Shown here piece after piece: positions 1-8,291 of a DNA stretch of 64,000 bases. Every line of letters starts with the position of its first letter. The stretch's first letter is position 1. Both the position numbers and the translations under genes were made by a program. A model generated the notes under the pieces. That model was not told the DNA's origin. It saw only the letters and a program-made list of their open reading frames with translations, and ran no database searches. This stretch comes from Aeromonas salmonicida subsp. salmonicida. GTDB taxonomy: Bacteria; Pseudomonadota; Gammaproteobacteria; Enterobacterales; Aeromonadaceae. Location: positions 16,497 to 80,496 of the forward strand of contig NZ_LSGW01000115.1 of NCBI RefSeq assembly GCF_001643305.1, given 5' to 3'.

Positions 1-1
1 T

Positions 2-349
2 CATTCTGAGATTATTTTCTTGTATCATGGCAAAGCTAAATGTTGGCCATGGATGAAGCCTTTGCCCGAGGGATATCGTCTTGCAAGATATCGCACCCCA
101 AGTTGTAGCTCTAAACGTGGGATAATCTCTACTGCTGGTTATATATTGACATTGTCTGGCGCTAAAAAATTATTAAGAAAGGCATATCCAATCAGAATGC
201 CATCTGATTATCTGACCGGGCGGTTGCAATTGAATGGACTGACTGCATCCGGAGTTGAGCCAAGCTGCATGGATGTAGGATTGTTTGAGACAACGATCGA
301 TGATCGCAACTATGGTCCTCATCTGGCTAATCGAGAGGTCGAATCGTGA
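2..349 (+). CDS. Glycosyltransferase family 25 (LPS biosynthesis), 5'-truncated by window edge
   Basis: The reading frame is open from the first bases of the window, so only the C-terminal ~115 residues are present. Visible features are the stretch GYILTLSGAKKLL followed by a PSDYLTG segment; this arrangement of a hydrophobic strand, a helix and then an acidic donor-site motif is what family 25 galactosyl/glucosyltransferases of LPS core synthesis show near their C-terminus. It overlaps the next gene by 4 bases, so the two are translationally coupled. The DNA is clearly more AT-rich than the rest of the window, as is common for LPS glycosyltransferases. The family call is reasonably firm; sugar specificity cannot be read. 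Confidence 0.7.
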   Translation, partial: HSEIIFLYHGKAKCWPWMKPLPEGYRLARYRTPSCSSKRGIISTAGYILTLSGAKKLLRKAYPIRMPSDYLTGRLQLNGLTASGVEPSCMDVGLFETTIDDRNYGPHLANREVES

Positions 350-1398
350 TTGGATATCTGCAGCTATTACGCGACCGGATTCGTCGAGCCTTGGGAATTA
401 TTTTTTTTGACAAGAAGACCCCTCTTGGCTTGCAAGGAGACATAAGTCATATTTTAGTTATTCGTTGGGATGCCAAGATAGGCGATTCATTTGCCTCATC
501 ATTTTTCTTTCGAGAGCTGAAAAAGCTGCCTAATAAATTCATTACTGTTATTACCTCCCCTGCCTTGGCACCTTTGTATCGAGAGGAGTTTGGTGTTGAC
601 CATGTGATAGAAGTAACTAAAAGGCCAAGTTACAAAACTCTTTGCGATATAGCCTTGTCAATTCCTCATGTGGATCTGGCAATACATCTCACCGAAGGGA
701 TGAAGATGAAAGACTTATACTTTTTGTATAAGTTATCACCAACCAATATCGCATCGCTGGATGATAATGTCGCACGGGTAAATATAAAGCTCTCTGATAC
801 TACCAAGGGCATGCTATTTCAAGAGAAATATACATATCTATTGAACATGTTAGGGTTAATGGATGTAGATACTACATATATTATCCCCGATGTTGCTAGA
901 GACAAGGTTATATATGGCTGCGACAATAGTATTATCATCAATCCTTTTGGTAGCACGCGTTACAAGTCCATGTCACAAGGAAAGGTAACGGAATTGCTGA
1001 CTGTTTTGGGTCAGTGTTTCCCCACTCGTCATTTTGCTCTACTTTCCTCACCGGCCACTCGTGAGGATGCACAGAAAATGATAAATGGTTGTGGTGTAAA
1101 CAATGTGGCGCTACTGGAAGGGGTGAATACAATTGAGGATGCAATTTATTGCATTCGGGCAGCCAACGTGGTCATTTCGGTCGATACTGCCATCGTTCAT
1201 ATCGCAGCCGGACTCAAAAAACCACTAATCGCTATTTACCCACTACACGGGAATGAGTTCAATCAATGGCTACCAAGTCCCTCACCCTTAACCAAGGTGA
1301 TATTTAGCCATTCTCCAGGCATCAATGCGGATATGAACAATGTAGAAAGTCATGCAATATCTGATGCGCTTTCTATGTTGCTTTCAATTGAGCAATAA
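346..1398 (+). CDS. Glycosyltransferase family 9 (heptosyltransferase-like)
   Basis: 350 residues, starting with GTG inside the end of the upstream gene. The N-terminal strand HILVIRWDAKIGDSFASS corresponds to the ADP-heptose transferase opening motif in which a basic residue, Gly and Asp follow a beta strand. The C-terminal half contains the donor-site pattern VVISVDTAIVHIAAGLKKP (about residues 275-295), where an S/D-T-x-x-x-H-x-A-A run precedes a conserved pressing Pro. It should add heptose or a related sugar to LPS inner core at the cytoplasmic face. AT-rich like its upstream neighbour. It converges with, and overlaps by 26 bases, another family 9 gene on the opposite strand. Confidence 0.75.
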   Translation: MIGYLQLLRDRIRRALGIIFFDKKTPLGLQGDISHILVIRWDAKIGDSFASSFFFRELKKLPNKFITVITSPALAPLYREEFGVDHVIEVTKRPSYKTLCDIALSIPHVDLAIHLTEGMKMKDLYFLYKLSPTNIASLDDNVARVNIKLSDTTKGMLFQEKYTYLLNMLGLMDVDTTYIIPDVARDKVIYGCDNSIIINPFGSTRYKSMSQGKVTELLTVLGQCFPTRHFALLSSPATREDAQKMINGCGVNNVALLEGVNTIEDAIYCIRAANVVISVDTAIVHIAAGLKKPLIAIYPLHGNEFNQWLPSPSPLTKVIFSHSPGINADMNNVESHAISDALSMLLSIEQ

Positions 1399-2437
1399 GT
1401 GTACTCAGTCTTTCCGTCACCATCTCGGGAGTAATGAGGCGATAGAGTTGTTCATTCGTGCCATTTTTATTCAGTGCTGATAGCTGGTCAGTTTCTGCCC
1501 CCTTGGCATCGAAGATATCGATGGCTTGATAACGGGGGTGGTTGACCGGGTTGGCGATGATCTTGTCGCCGCCCGGGGCGACTATGGTCAGCAGGGGCAG
1601 GTCGATGGCCTGGGCCATGTGGCGCGGGCCTGTATCGTTGCCGACAAACAGCTGGCAATGGGCGAACAGACCCACCAGTTCCCGCACCGAGCGGGTCTTG
1701 ATGTGGTCAAACACGCTGGCCTGCAGCTCGGTTGACAGCAGCGGTTTGAGGCTGCGGTTGTACTCTTCTTCTCCCGGCCCGCAGTAGATCAAGATCTGGG
1801 TGTTGTGCTGTTCGATGAGCCATTGGGCAACTTGGGCGAAGCAGTCGATGGGCCAGCGCTTGTAGTGCCCCAGCGAGTTGACCCCCATGGCGATCAAGGG
1901 TCGCGAGGGATCGATGCCGGCTGTTTGCAAGGTTTCACGTCCCTGCTGTTTTTCTTCCTCACTCAGCCAGAGATAGTAATTGCGATCTTCCCTGGCCAGG
2001 TTGAGGGGTTTTAGCAGCGAGAACCTGTCGTCAACCAGGGTGCTGTTGCCCTGGAATTCGGTGTCTTTGCGAAAGCGTACTATGCGGTTGTGGCCGAGTC
2101 GCCAGGGGAAGGAGTCAAATCCTATCCGCAACTTGGCACCGGAGAATCGGCAAGTCAGCAGGCCGATCATCTGGCCCTGGCTGTTGACCACCACGTCATA
2201 GTGTTCGCGGCGGATATCCAGCAGCAGGTCCTTCATGTAACGCCAGTCGTTGCGCCTGGCTTTCTCGATGACGATGAGTCGATCGATATTGGGATTGCCC
2301 TGCGCCATACCCGCGCAATAGTCCATGACCAGATAGTGAACTTCCCCGGTTGGCTCGTTCTGCTTGAGGTTGTTGCACAGCGCGGTGGAGATCAGGACAT
2401 CCCCTATCTGCTTGGTTTGTACTACAAGGTATTTCAT
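1373..2437 (-). CDS. Glycosyltransferase family 9, LPS heptosyltransferase (WaaQ/RfaQ-like)
   Basis: 354 residues, opening with MKYLVVQTKQIGDVLISTAL, the family 9 N-terminal motif with the conserved Gly-Asp-hydrophobic acceptor-site turn. The C-terminal donor site reads LFVGNDTGPRHMAQAIDLP, with the D-T-G-x-x-H-x-A core typical of ADP-heptose:LPS heptosyltransferases. GC content is normal for the genome, unlike the convergent family 9 gene that it overlaps at the 3' end. This suggests the two paralogues have different histories. The exact step (heptosyltransferase I, II or III) cannot be decided from sequence; the closest resemblance is to heptosyltransferase III (RfaQ). Confidence 0.8.
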   Translation of the reverse strand: MKYLVVQTKQIGDVLISTALCNNLKQNEPTGEVHYLVMDYCAGMAQGNPNIDRLIVIEKARRNDWRYMKDLLLDIRREHYDVVVNSQGQMIGLLTCRFSGAKLRIGFDSFPWRLGHNRIVRFRKDTEFQGNSTLVDDRFSLLKPLNLAREDRNYYLWLSEEEKQQGRETLQTAGIDPSRPLIAMGVNSLGHYKRWPIDCFAQVAQWLIEQHNTQILIYCGPGEEEYNRSLKPLLSTELQASVFDHIKTRSVRELVGLFAHCQLFVGNDTGPRHMAQAIDLPLLTIVAPGGDKIIANPVNHPRYQAIDIFDAKGAETDQLSALNKNGTNEQLYRLITPEMVTERLSTLIAQLKAT

Positions 2438-2572
2438 AAGGCAGGCCTCAATAGAGGTCGTTGTTGATCATCAGCGTGCCAGCATACCGCACAAGCGAGT
2501 CAGATGCTGTCGGCTCTGAGTGAAAATCCGATCTGGCTCAAGCCAATGGTGGCGTAGTGCGAACACAAAGTA

Positions 2573-2598
2573 GAAGCCCGTCGATGACGGGCTTCTTG
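2573..2598 (-). terminator. Rho-independent terminator downstream of yicC
   Basis: An inverted repeat AGAAGCCCGTC/GACGGGCTTCT with a short loop lies just past the yicC stop codon on the minus strand. It also lies upstream of the divergent start of the minus-strand glycosyltransferase. The U-tract is short, so strength is uncertain. Confidence 0.6.
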
Positions 2599-2604
2599 CA
2601 TCCA

Positions 2605-3468
2605 TCATTCTATGTTCTGGATCTGCTCTCTCATCTGTTCGATGAGGACTTTCAGCTCGACGGCGGACTGGGTCACGTCAGCGTTGATGGATTTCGAACC
2701 GAGCGTGTTCGACTCGCGGTTGAACTCCTGCATCATGAAGTCCAGACGACGGCCACAGGCGCCCCCCTTCTTCATGATCTTGATGGTTTCGCTGATGTGC
2801 ATCTCCAGGCGATCGAGCTCTTCGGCCACGTCGATCTTCTGGGCCAGCAGCACGATTTCCTGCTCGATACGGGCCGGATCCAGCTCCACCTTGGCCTCGG
2901 TCAGGCGATCGGTGAGCTTCTGGCGCTGCCACTCGATGATCTGCGGCAGGTGTATGCGCACCTTCTTCACTTCCACCTGAATGCCATCCAGACGCTGCTG
3001 GATCAAGTTCTTGAGGTTGGCCCCTTCACTGGCGCGGGAGGCGATGAAGTCTTCCATGGTCTGGTCAAACCCGCCGAGCAGCTCGGTGGCAACCGCGTCC
3101 ATGTCCTGCTCGGCGGCGGCCATGACACCCGGCCAGCGCAGCACGTCAACCGGGTTGAGCTGGCCCTGGCCTGCCTCTTTCATTACCCAGTTGGCGCTGT
3201 CGATGATCAGCTTGGCCAGCTCTTCATTGATGTGCAGCTGGCTGGCGGCCGCCTGAGCGGCTTCGAAACGCAGGTTGCACTCCACCTTGCCGCGTTGCAG
3301 CTTGGCACGGAAACGCTCACGCAGCACCGGCTCCAGGCTGCGCAGTTGCTCCGGCAGACGGATATAGGTTTCCAGATAGCGCTGGTTGACCGAACGAATT
3401 TCCCAAACGGCTGTGCCCCAGTCGCCCTTGAATTCCTTGCGGGCGTAGGCGGTCATGCTGTGAATCAT
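2605..3468 (-). CDS. yicC: YicC family endoribonuclease
   Basis: 287 residues starting MIHSMTAYARKEFKGDWG, which is the YicC N-terminal signature almost residue for residue. The C-terminal section with KKGGACGRRLDFMMQEFNRE and the SKS tail is the DUF1732 region. YicC/YloC proteins have been shown to be endoribonucleases involved in RNA turnover (E. coli YicC acts on the small RNA RyhB). Length matches the family (about 287). It sits divergent to rph, the conserved enterobacterial arrangement. A sigma-70-like promoter is visible on the minus strand upstream of its start. Confidence 0.93.
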   Translation of the reverse strand: MIHSMTAYARKEFKGDWGTAVWEIRSVNQRYLETYIRLPEQLRSLEPVLRERFRAKLQRGKVECNLRFEAAQAAASQLHINEELAKLIIDSANWVMKEAGQGQLNPVDVLRWPGVMAAAEQDMDAVATELLGGFDQTMEDFIASRASEGANLKNLIQQRLDGIQVEVKKVRIHLPQIIEWQRQKLTDRLTEAKVELDPARIEQEIVLLAQKIDVAEELDRLEMHISETIKIMKKGGACGRRLDFMMQEFNRESNTLGSKSINADVTQSAVELKVLIEQMREQIQNIE

Positions 3469-3500
3469 TGATTGTTCCGGGCTTGATGAAGTGTGGGGCC

Positions 3501-3529
3501 AGTATACTCAGCCAGACTTGTCCCGTCAG
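3501..3529 (-). promoter_or_regulatory. Predicted sigma-70 promoter of yicC
   Basis: On the minus strand, CTGACG (3524-3529) and TATACT (3501-3506) are separated by 17 bases, about 33 bases upstream of the yicC ATG. The -10 matches five of six consensus positions and the -35 four of six. Prediction only. Confidence 0.5.
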
Positions 3530-3758
3530 CCATAGCGGTGGCTTTAGAACCCGTTCCGGCTTTTGTGGGACAGTGTTGAGCCGGGCCCGGTGCTGCCCTG
3601 GCTCATGAACAAGGGTGATAGGCGCCGGTTTCTGCGTGGTTCCTCACCTTTGAGATGACTGCTCTTGACCGATCATGAAGGGCTTCTTAGCGGCTGATAT
3701 TTGGGGCTGGATCACTTATACTCCTTCGCCAATTTGAGCCAGCCCAGAGGTCCGTTCC

Positions 3759-4481
3759 ATGTCACGTCCAAGCGATCGCAGTGCCGCGCAACTTCGCCCG
3801 GTTACCATTACCCGCAATTTCACCAAACATGCAGAAGGCTCAGTGCTGGTGGAGTTCGGTAACACTCGCGTGCTCTGCACCGCCAGCGTCGACACCAGCG
3901 TACCGCGCTTCCTGAAAGGGAAGGGTCAGGGTTGGGTCACTGCCGAATACGGCATGCTGCCGCGCTCCACTCACTCTCGGATGAACCGCGAAGCGGCCGC
4001 CGGCAAGCAGAGTGGCCGTACTCTGGAGATCTCCCGTCTGATCGCCCGTTCCCTGCGTGCGGCGGTAGACCTGACTGCGCTGGGCGAGCACTCCATCACA
4101 GTTGACTGCGACGTGCTGCAGGCCGATGGCGGCACCCGCACCGCCTCCATTACCGGTGCCTGCGTGGCGCTGGTGGATGCGCTGAACTGGATGGTTGAGA
4201 AAGGCATGATCAAGCAGAGCCCGCTCAAGCAGATGATCGCCGCCGTCTCCGTCGGCATGTATCAGGGCGAAGCCATCTGCGATCTGGAGTACATTGAAGA
4301 CTCCGCCGCCGAGACCGACATGAACGTGGTGATGACCGAGGATGGTCGCATCATAGAGGTGCAGGGCACCGCGGAGGCCGAGCCCTTCACCCATGAGGAG
4401 CTGCTGGCGATGCTGGGGCTCGCCAAGGGCGGCATTGAAGAGATCATTGCGCTGCAGAAGCAGTCACTCTCTTTATTTTAA
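3759..4481 (+). CDS. rph: Ribonuclease PH
   Basis: 240 residues, the usual RNase PH length. It is a phosphorolytic 3'-5' exoribonuclease that trims tRNA 3' ends. The start [15 protein letters not shown], the phosphate/catalytic stretch [17 protein letters not shown] and the [16 protein letters not shown] motif are all family hallmarks. It is intact, unlike the frameshifted allele in E. coli K-12. It is the first gene of an rph-pyrE operon, and its stop codon lies directly against the stem of the following attenuator. That makes translation of its end part of pyrE control. Confidence 0.97.
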   Translation: MSRPSDRSAAQLRPVTITRNFTKHAEGSVLVEFGNTRVLCTASVDTSVPRFLKGKGQGWVTAEYGMLPRSTHSRMNREAAAGKQSGRTLEISRLIARSLRAAVDLTALGEHSITVDCDVLQADGGTRTASITGACVALVDALNWMVEKGMIKQSPLKQMIAAVSVGMYQGEAICDLEYIEDSAAETDMNVVMTEDGRIIEVQGTAEAEPFTHEELLAMLGLAKGGIEEIIALQKQSLSLF

Positions 4482-4507
4482 AAACGCGGCATTGGCCGCG
4501 TTTTTTT
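4467..4507 (+). promoter_or_regulatory. pyrE attenuator (terminator coupled to rph translation)
   Basis: A hairpin with arms AAACGCGGC and GCCGCGTTT and loop ATTG (4482-4503), with a T-run at 4501-4507, starts one base after the rph stop codon. Immediately before it is a pyrimidine-rich stretch, CTCTCTTTATTTTA. In the enteric rph-pyrE operon, low UTP makes RNA polymerase pause in such a U-rich tract, so the ribosome finishing rph catches up and blocks the terminator. The geometry here is the same, so UTP-responsive attenuation of pyrE is inferred. Confidence 0.8.
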
Positions 4508-4550
4508 ATACCCCCACACAAGTAAACGACAAGCCAAGCAAGGAGCCAGA

Positions 4551-5204
4551 ATGAAAGCCTACCAGCGTCAATTTATCGAGTTCGCCCTGGAGAAACAGGT
4601 CCTCAAATTCGGTGAATTCACCCTGAAATCCGGTCGTAAAAGCCCCTACTTCTTCAACGCCGGTCTGTTCAACAGCGGCCGCGATCTGGCCCGCCTCGGC
4701 CGCTTCTATGCCGCAGCGCTGATGGATGGCGGCATCGAGTTCGATGTGCTGTTTGGCCCGGCCTACAAGGGGATCCCCATCGCCTCCGCCACTGCCGTGC
4801 AGCTGGTGGAGCAACACGATGTGGATGTGCCCTGGTGCTTCAACCGCAAGGAGGCCAAGGATCACGGCGAGGGCGGCAATCTGGTGGGCAGCCCGCTCAA
4901 AGGGCGCATCATGCTGGTGGATGACGTCATCACCGCCGGGACCGCCATCCGCGAATCCATGGATCTGATCCAGGCCAACGGTGCCTCCCTGGCTGGCGTA
5001 TTGATCGCGCTGGATCGTCAGGAGAAGGGCAAGGGTGAGCTCTCCGCCATCCAGGAGGTGGAGCGTGACTACGGCGCCCACATCATCGCCATCATCCAGA
5101 TGGGGGATCTCATCGCCTATCTGGAAGAGAAACAGGCAGAGCAGCCTGAGCTGGCGGTACAACTGGCAGCCATGCAGGCTTATCGCGCCCAGTACGGCAT
5201 CTAA
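4551..5204 (+). CDS. pyrE: Orotate phosphoribosyltransferase
   Basis: 217 residues. It converts orotate and PRPP to OMP in de novo pyrimidine synthesis. The PRPP-binding motif [17 protein letters not shown] is at about residues 122-138, and the family opening [20 protein letters not shown] and catalytic-loop region [10 protein letters not shown] are present. A good ribosome-binding site (AAGGAG) precedes the ATG. It lies 69 bases after rph with the attenuator between, and a strong terminator follows, so rph-pyrE form a two-gene operon. Confidence 0.97.
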   Translation: MKAYQRQFIEFALEKQVLKFGEFTLKSGRKSPYFFNAGLFNSGRDLARLGRFYAAALMDGGIEFDVLFGPAYKGIPIASATAVQLVEQHDVDVPWCFNRKEAKDHGEGGNLVGSPLKGRIMLVDDVITAGTAIRESMDLIQANGASLAGVLIALDRQEKGKGELSAIQEVERDYGAHIIAIIQMGDLIAYLEEKQAEQPELAVQLAAMQAYRAQYGI

Positions 5205-5239
5205 TCGCCCGTTGTTCTAGCGCTAACAAGCCATGCATC

Positions 5240-5290
5240 GGCGCTCGCCTCTTGCCCGGGTAATCCGGCAGGGGCGGGCGCCGTTTTTTT
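5240..5290 (+). terminator. Rho-independent terminator of rph-pyrE
   Basis: A long GC-rich stem pairs GGCGCTCGCC with GGCGGGCGCC (allowing one mismatch) around an interior TTGCC/GGCA extension, followed by seven T residues at 5284-5290. It separates pyrE from the copper locus. Confidence 0.85.
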
Positions 5291-5315
5291 ATGTTTAAAA
5301 AGTGCGTGTCGTGGC

Positions 5316-5346
5316 TTGAGCTTACCCTTACAGTAAAGGTTAGGGT
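5316..5346 (+). promoter_or_regulatory. CueR-type copA promoter with 19-bp spacer
   Basis: TTGAGC (-35, 5316-5321) and TAGGGT (-10, 5341-5346) are separated by 19 bases. Between them is an imperfect dyad ACCCTT-ACAGTA-AAGGTT. Over-long 19-20 bp spacers with an internal dyad are the hallmark of promoters activated by MerR-family proteins, which untwist the DNA. The copA ATG follows 47 bases later. cueR is encoded just downstream of copA. Confidence 0.8.
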
Positions 5347-5393
5347 TTGTCAGTCGGCAGCCAGTTTGGCCGATTGGTTCCGAGGAGGAGACC

Positions 5394-7823
5394 ATGACCA
5401 CCCAGATTCAAGACCCCATTCATCTGCAACTGCCGCTCAGCGGCATGAGCTGCGCCAATTGCGCCAGCCGCATCAGCACTGCCCTTAACCAGCTTGAGGG
5501 AGTAACGGCCACCGTCAACTTCGCGTTGGAGCAGGCAGCTATCGAGTTGAGCGATCCGGCCCGCTTGCCCGAAGTACTCGACAGCATTACCGGGCAGGGT
5601 TATGGCTACGGCCACGAGACCCTCTCCTTCCAGATCCGCGGCATGACCTGTGCCGGCTGCTCCGCACGTCTCAACAAGATGTTGGCGGCATTGCCTGGGG
5701 TTATTTCGGCTGAGGTCAATTTCTCCATCGAGCAGGCCCGCATCGAGCTGGTGCCGGGTATGCAGACGCCGGCCTCGTTGCGCGAACGGATAGAGGCGCT
5801 CGGCTTTGGCGCCCAACTGGCGCAGGGCTCTGCCAGTGGTCGCCGCCAGCAGTTGCAGGAGCGGGAGGCGCAGGAAGCCGCCGCCGCGCACCAGGCGTTG
5901 CTTCAGGTTGTTATATCGGCCCTGCTGACCCTGCCGCTGCTGGTGGGCATGATCGCCATGGCGGGCTTGCTGCCCTGGCATATGCCCGCCTGGCTGGAGC
6001 TGGTGCTCGCTACCCCGGTGCAGTTCTGGATTGGGGCCCGCTTCTATCGCGGCGCCTGGCTCGCCATCAAGAATCGCTCCGCCAACATGGATGTGCTGGT
6101 GGCGACCGGCACCAGTGCTGCCTACTTCTACAGCCTCTACCTGCTGCTGACTTTAGGCGTGGCCGCCAGCGGCAAACTCTATTTCGAAGCGAGCGCCATC
6201 ATCATCACGCTCATTTCGTTGGGCAAACTGCTGGAGGCCCGTGCCCGCCGCAGTACCCAGTCCGCCATTCGCGAGCTGATGGCGCTGCGGCCGGAAACCG
6301 CCACCGTCTGGCGTGGCGAGCGCTGGCAGAGCCTGGCCATCGACGAGGTGCTGCGCGGCGATAGGCTGCGGGTGCTGGTGGGCGAGCGGGTGCCGGTGGA
6401 TGGCAAGATAGTGAGCGGCGCAAGCGATCTCGATGAGTCGATCCTCACCGGCGAGAGCCTGCCGGTGCCGCGGGGTATCGGGGAGGGCGTGCTGGGCGGC
6501 GCCATCAACCGCTCCGGCGTGCTGGAGATCGAAGCCACCACAGTGGGGGAGGATTCCAGCCTCAGCAAGATCATCGTCCTGGTGGAGAGCGCCCAGATGG
6601 GCAAGGCACCGTTGCAACAGCTGGTGGACAAGGTCTCCGCCGTGTTCGTGCCTGTGGTGATGGCCATCGCCCTGTTCACCCTGCTGGTGTGGTACGCCAT
6701 CGGCAACGACTTTGGTCAGGCACTGCTGGCTGCCGTGGCCGTGCTGGTGATCGCCTGTCCCTGTGCGCTGGGGCTGGCGACGCCGGCAGCCATAGTGACA
6801 GGCACCGGGGTGGCGGCCCGTCACGGCATTCTGATCAAAGACGTGGATACCCTGCAGAAGGCGCACGCCATCAAGGCGCTGATCTTCGACAAGACAGGTA
6901 CCCTCACTCAGGGGCGGCCCGTGCTGGCGAGCTGGAGCGGCAATGACGAGCAGTTGCGGCTCGCGGCCGCCTTGCAGCAGGCGAGCGAGCATCCGCTGGC
7001 GTTGGCGATGCGCGAGGCAGTCGGCAAGGAGGTGGTACTGCCTCAGCCCGACGAGGTCGAGGTACGGGTCGGTGCCGGCATCCTCGGCAAAGTGGCAGGC
7101 CACTCGGTCGCTATCGGCAATGCATCTCTGCTGGCTCAGCTCGGGATTGATCAGTCGCTGCAGGATGAAGAGCCTGCTGACGGTGCGACCCGGGTCTGGG
7201 TCGCCATCGACGGCGTGGCCGTCGGTATCGCCGCCCTGGCCGATACCCTGAGGCCAGAGAGCCCGGAAGCCATCGCCACCCTGCGCCAGCGCGGCATCGC
7301 CAGCTGGCTGGTGAGCGGCGATGCGCCGGCACCCGTGGCCCATATCGCCGGCAAGCTGGGGCTGGACGGAGCCTTTGACTCTGTGCTGCCCGCCGGCAAG
7401 GTAGACAAGGTAGAGGCGCTGCGCGCCCGCACCCAGGGGCTGGTGGCCATGGTGGGGGACGGGGTGAACGACGCCCCTGCGTTGGCGGCGGCAGATGTGG
7501 GGATCGCCATGGGCTCCGGCTCTGATGTGGCAATGGAGACCGCCTCCATCACTCTCATGCGATCTGACCCTCGCTTGGTGGCCGATGCCATCGACATCTC
7601 GGCAGCCACCTGGCGCACCATACAGCAGAACCTGTTCTGGGCCTTCGTGTTCAACATCATCGGCATTCCGCTGGCGGCGCTGGGCTATCTCAGCCCCGAG
7701 CTGGCGGGGGCGGCCATGGCCCTGAGCAGCATTACCGTTTTGAGCAATTCCCTGTTACTGAAACGCTGGCAGCCCAAGGCGGCGCACACATCAGCACTCA
7801 TCCAGATTGGTAAGGAGACATAA
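5394..7823 (+). CDS. copA: Copper(I)-exporting P1B-type ATPase
   Basis: 809 residues; an inner-membrane Cu(I) efflux pump. Two N-terminal heavy-metal domains carry GMSCANC (about residues 18-24) and GMTCAGC (about 83-89). The remaining landmarks are in order: transmembrane CPC in IACPCALGLA, phosphorylation site DKTGTLTQG, the P1B His-Pro in ASEHPLALA, and hinge MVGDGVNDAPALA. The CPC plus His-Pro set defines Cu+/Ag+ transporters. RBS GGAGGAG precedes the ATG. The stop codon directly abuts the cueR start, so the pump and its sensor are co-transcribed from the CueR-type promoter. Confidence 0.97.
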   Translation: MTTQIQDPIHLQLPLSGMSCANCASRISTALNQLEGVTATVNFALEQAAIELSDPARLPEVLDSITGQGYGYGHETLSFQIRGMTCAGCSARLNKMLAALPGVISAEVNFSIEQARIELVPGMQTPASLRERIEALGFGAQLAQGSASGRRQQLQEREAQEAAAAHQALLQVVISALLTLPLLVGMIAMAGLLPWHMPAWLELVLATPVQFWIGARFYRGAWLAIKNRSANMDVLVATGTSAAYFYSLYLLLTLGVAASGKLYFEASAIIITLISLGKLLEARARRSTQSAIRELMALRPETATVWRGERWQSLAIDEVLRGDRLRVLVGERVPVDGKIVSGASDLDESILTGESLPVPRGIGEGVLGGAINRSGVLEIEATTVGEDSSLSKIIVLVESAQMGKAPLQQLVDKVSAVFVPVVMAIALFTLLVWYAIGNDFGQALLAAVAVLVIACPCALGLATPAAIVTGTGVAARHGILIKDVDTLQKAHAIKALIFDKTGTLTQGRPVLASWSGNDEQLRLAAALQQASEHPLALAMREAVGKEVVLPQPDEVEVRVGAGILGKVAGHSVAIGNASLLAQLGIDQSLQDEEPADGATRVWVAIDGVAVGIAALADTLRPESPEAIATLRQRGIASWLVSGDAPAPVAHIAGKLGLDGAFDSVLPAGKVDKVEALRARTQGLVAMVGDGVNDAPALAAADVGIAMGSGSDVAMETASITLMRSDPRLVADAIDISAATWRTIQQNLFWAFVFNIIGIPLAALGYLSPELAGAAMALSSITVLSNSLLLKRWQPKAAHTSALIQIGKET

Positions 7824-8213
7824 ATGAATATCAGCAAGGTTGCCAAGGCCACGGGGCTGACCGCCAAGACGATTCGCTACTACGAGAGTATCGGCCTCAT
7901 TTCAGCCCCTGTACGCAGCGACAACGGTTATCGCAGCTACACGGAGGGCGCGTTGCGGGAGCTGCGCTTCGTCAAGCGTGCGCGGGAGACAGGCTTCAAT
8001 CTGGAGGAGTGCCAGGAGCTGTTGGCGCTCTATCGGAACGAGCACAGAACCAGCGCTCAGGTGAAGAAGCTGGCGCAGGAGAAAATAGTTGATCTGCGCA
8101 GCCGCATCGCAGGCTTGCAAGCCATGCTGACCTCCCTCGAAGGGCTGGTCTGTTGCTGCCACGGGGACGAAAATCCTGAGTGTCCTATTCTGGACGAGCT
8201 GGAGCGCGGTTGA
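7824..8213 (+). CDS. cueR: Copper-responsive MerR-family activator CueR
   Basis: 129 residues. The N-terminal helix-turn-helix MNISKVAKATGLTAKTIRYY and wing GLISAPVRSDNGYR match CueR. A long dimerisation helix follows, then the metal loop CCHGDENPECPI containing the two Cys that give two-coordinate Cu(I) binding (the CxGDxxxxCP pattern). It starts at the base after the copA stop codon. Its predicted target is the 19-bp-spacer promoter in front of copA, giving an autoregulated copA-cueR operon; in E. coli the two genes are at separate loci. Confidence 0.95.
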   Translation: MNISKVAKATGLTAKTIRYYESIGLISAPVRSDNGYRSYTEGALRELRFVKRARETGFNLEECQELLALYRNEHRTSAQVKKLAQEKIVDLRSRIAGLQAMLTSLEGLVCCCHGDENPECPILDELERG

Positions 8214-8291
8214 CTAACCGCTTAATAACAGACGTTTTATTGTTGGCCCGGAAGGGGGAGTGGTAGACTGTGCGGCTCTTGTACAGGGAGC

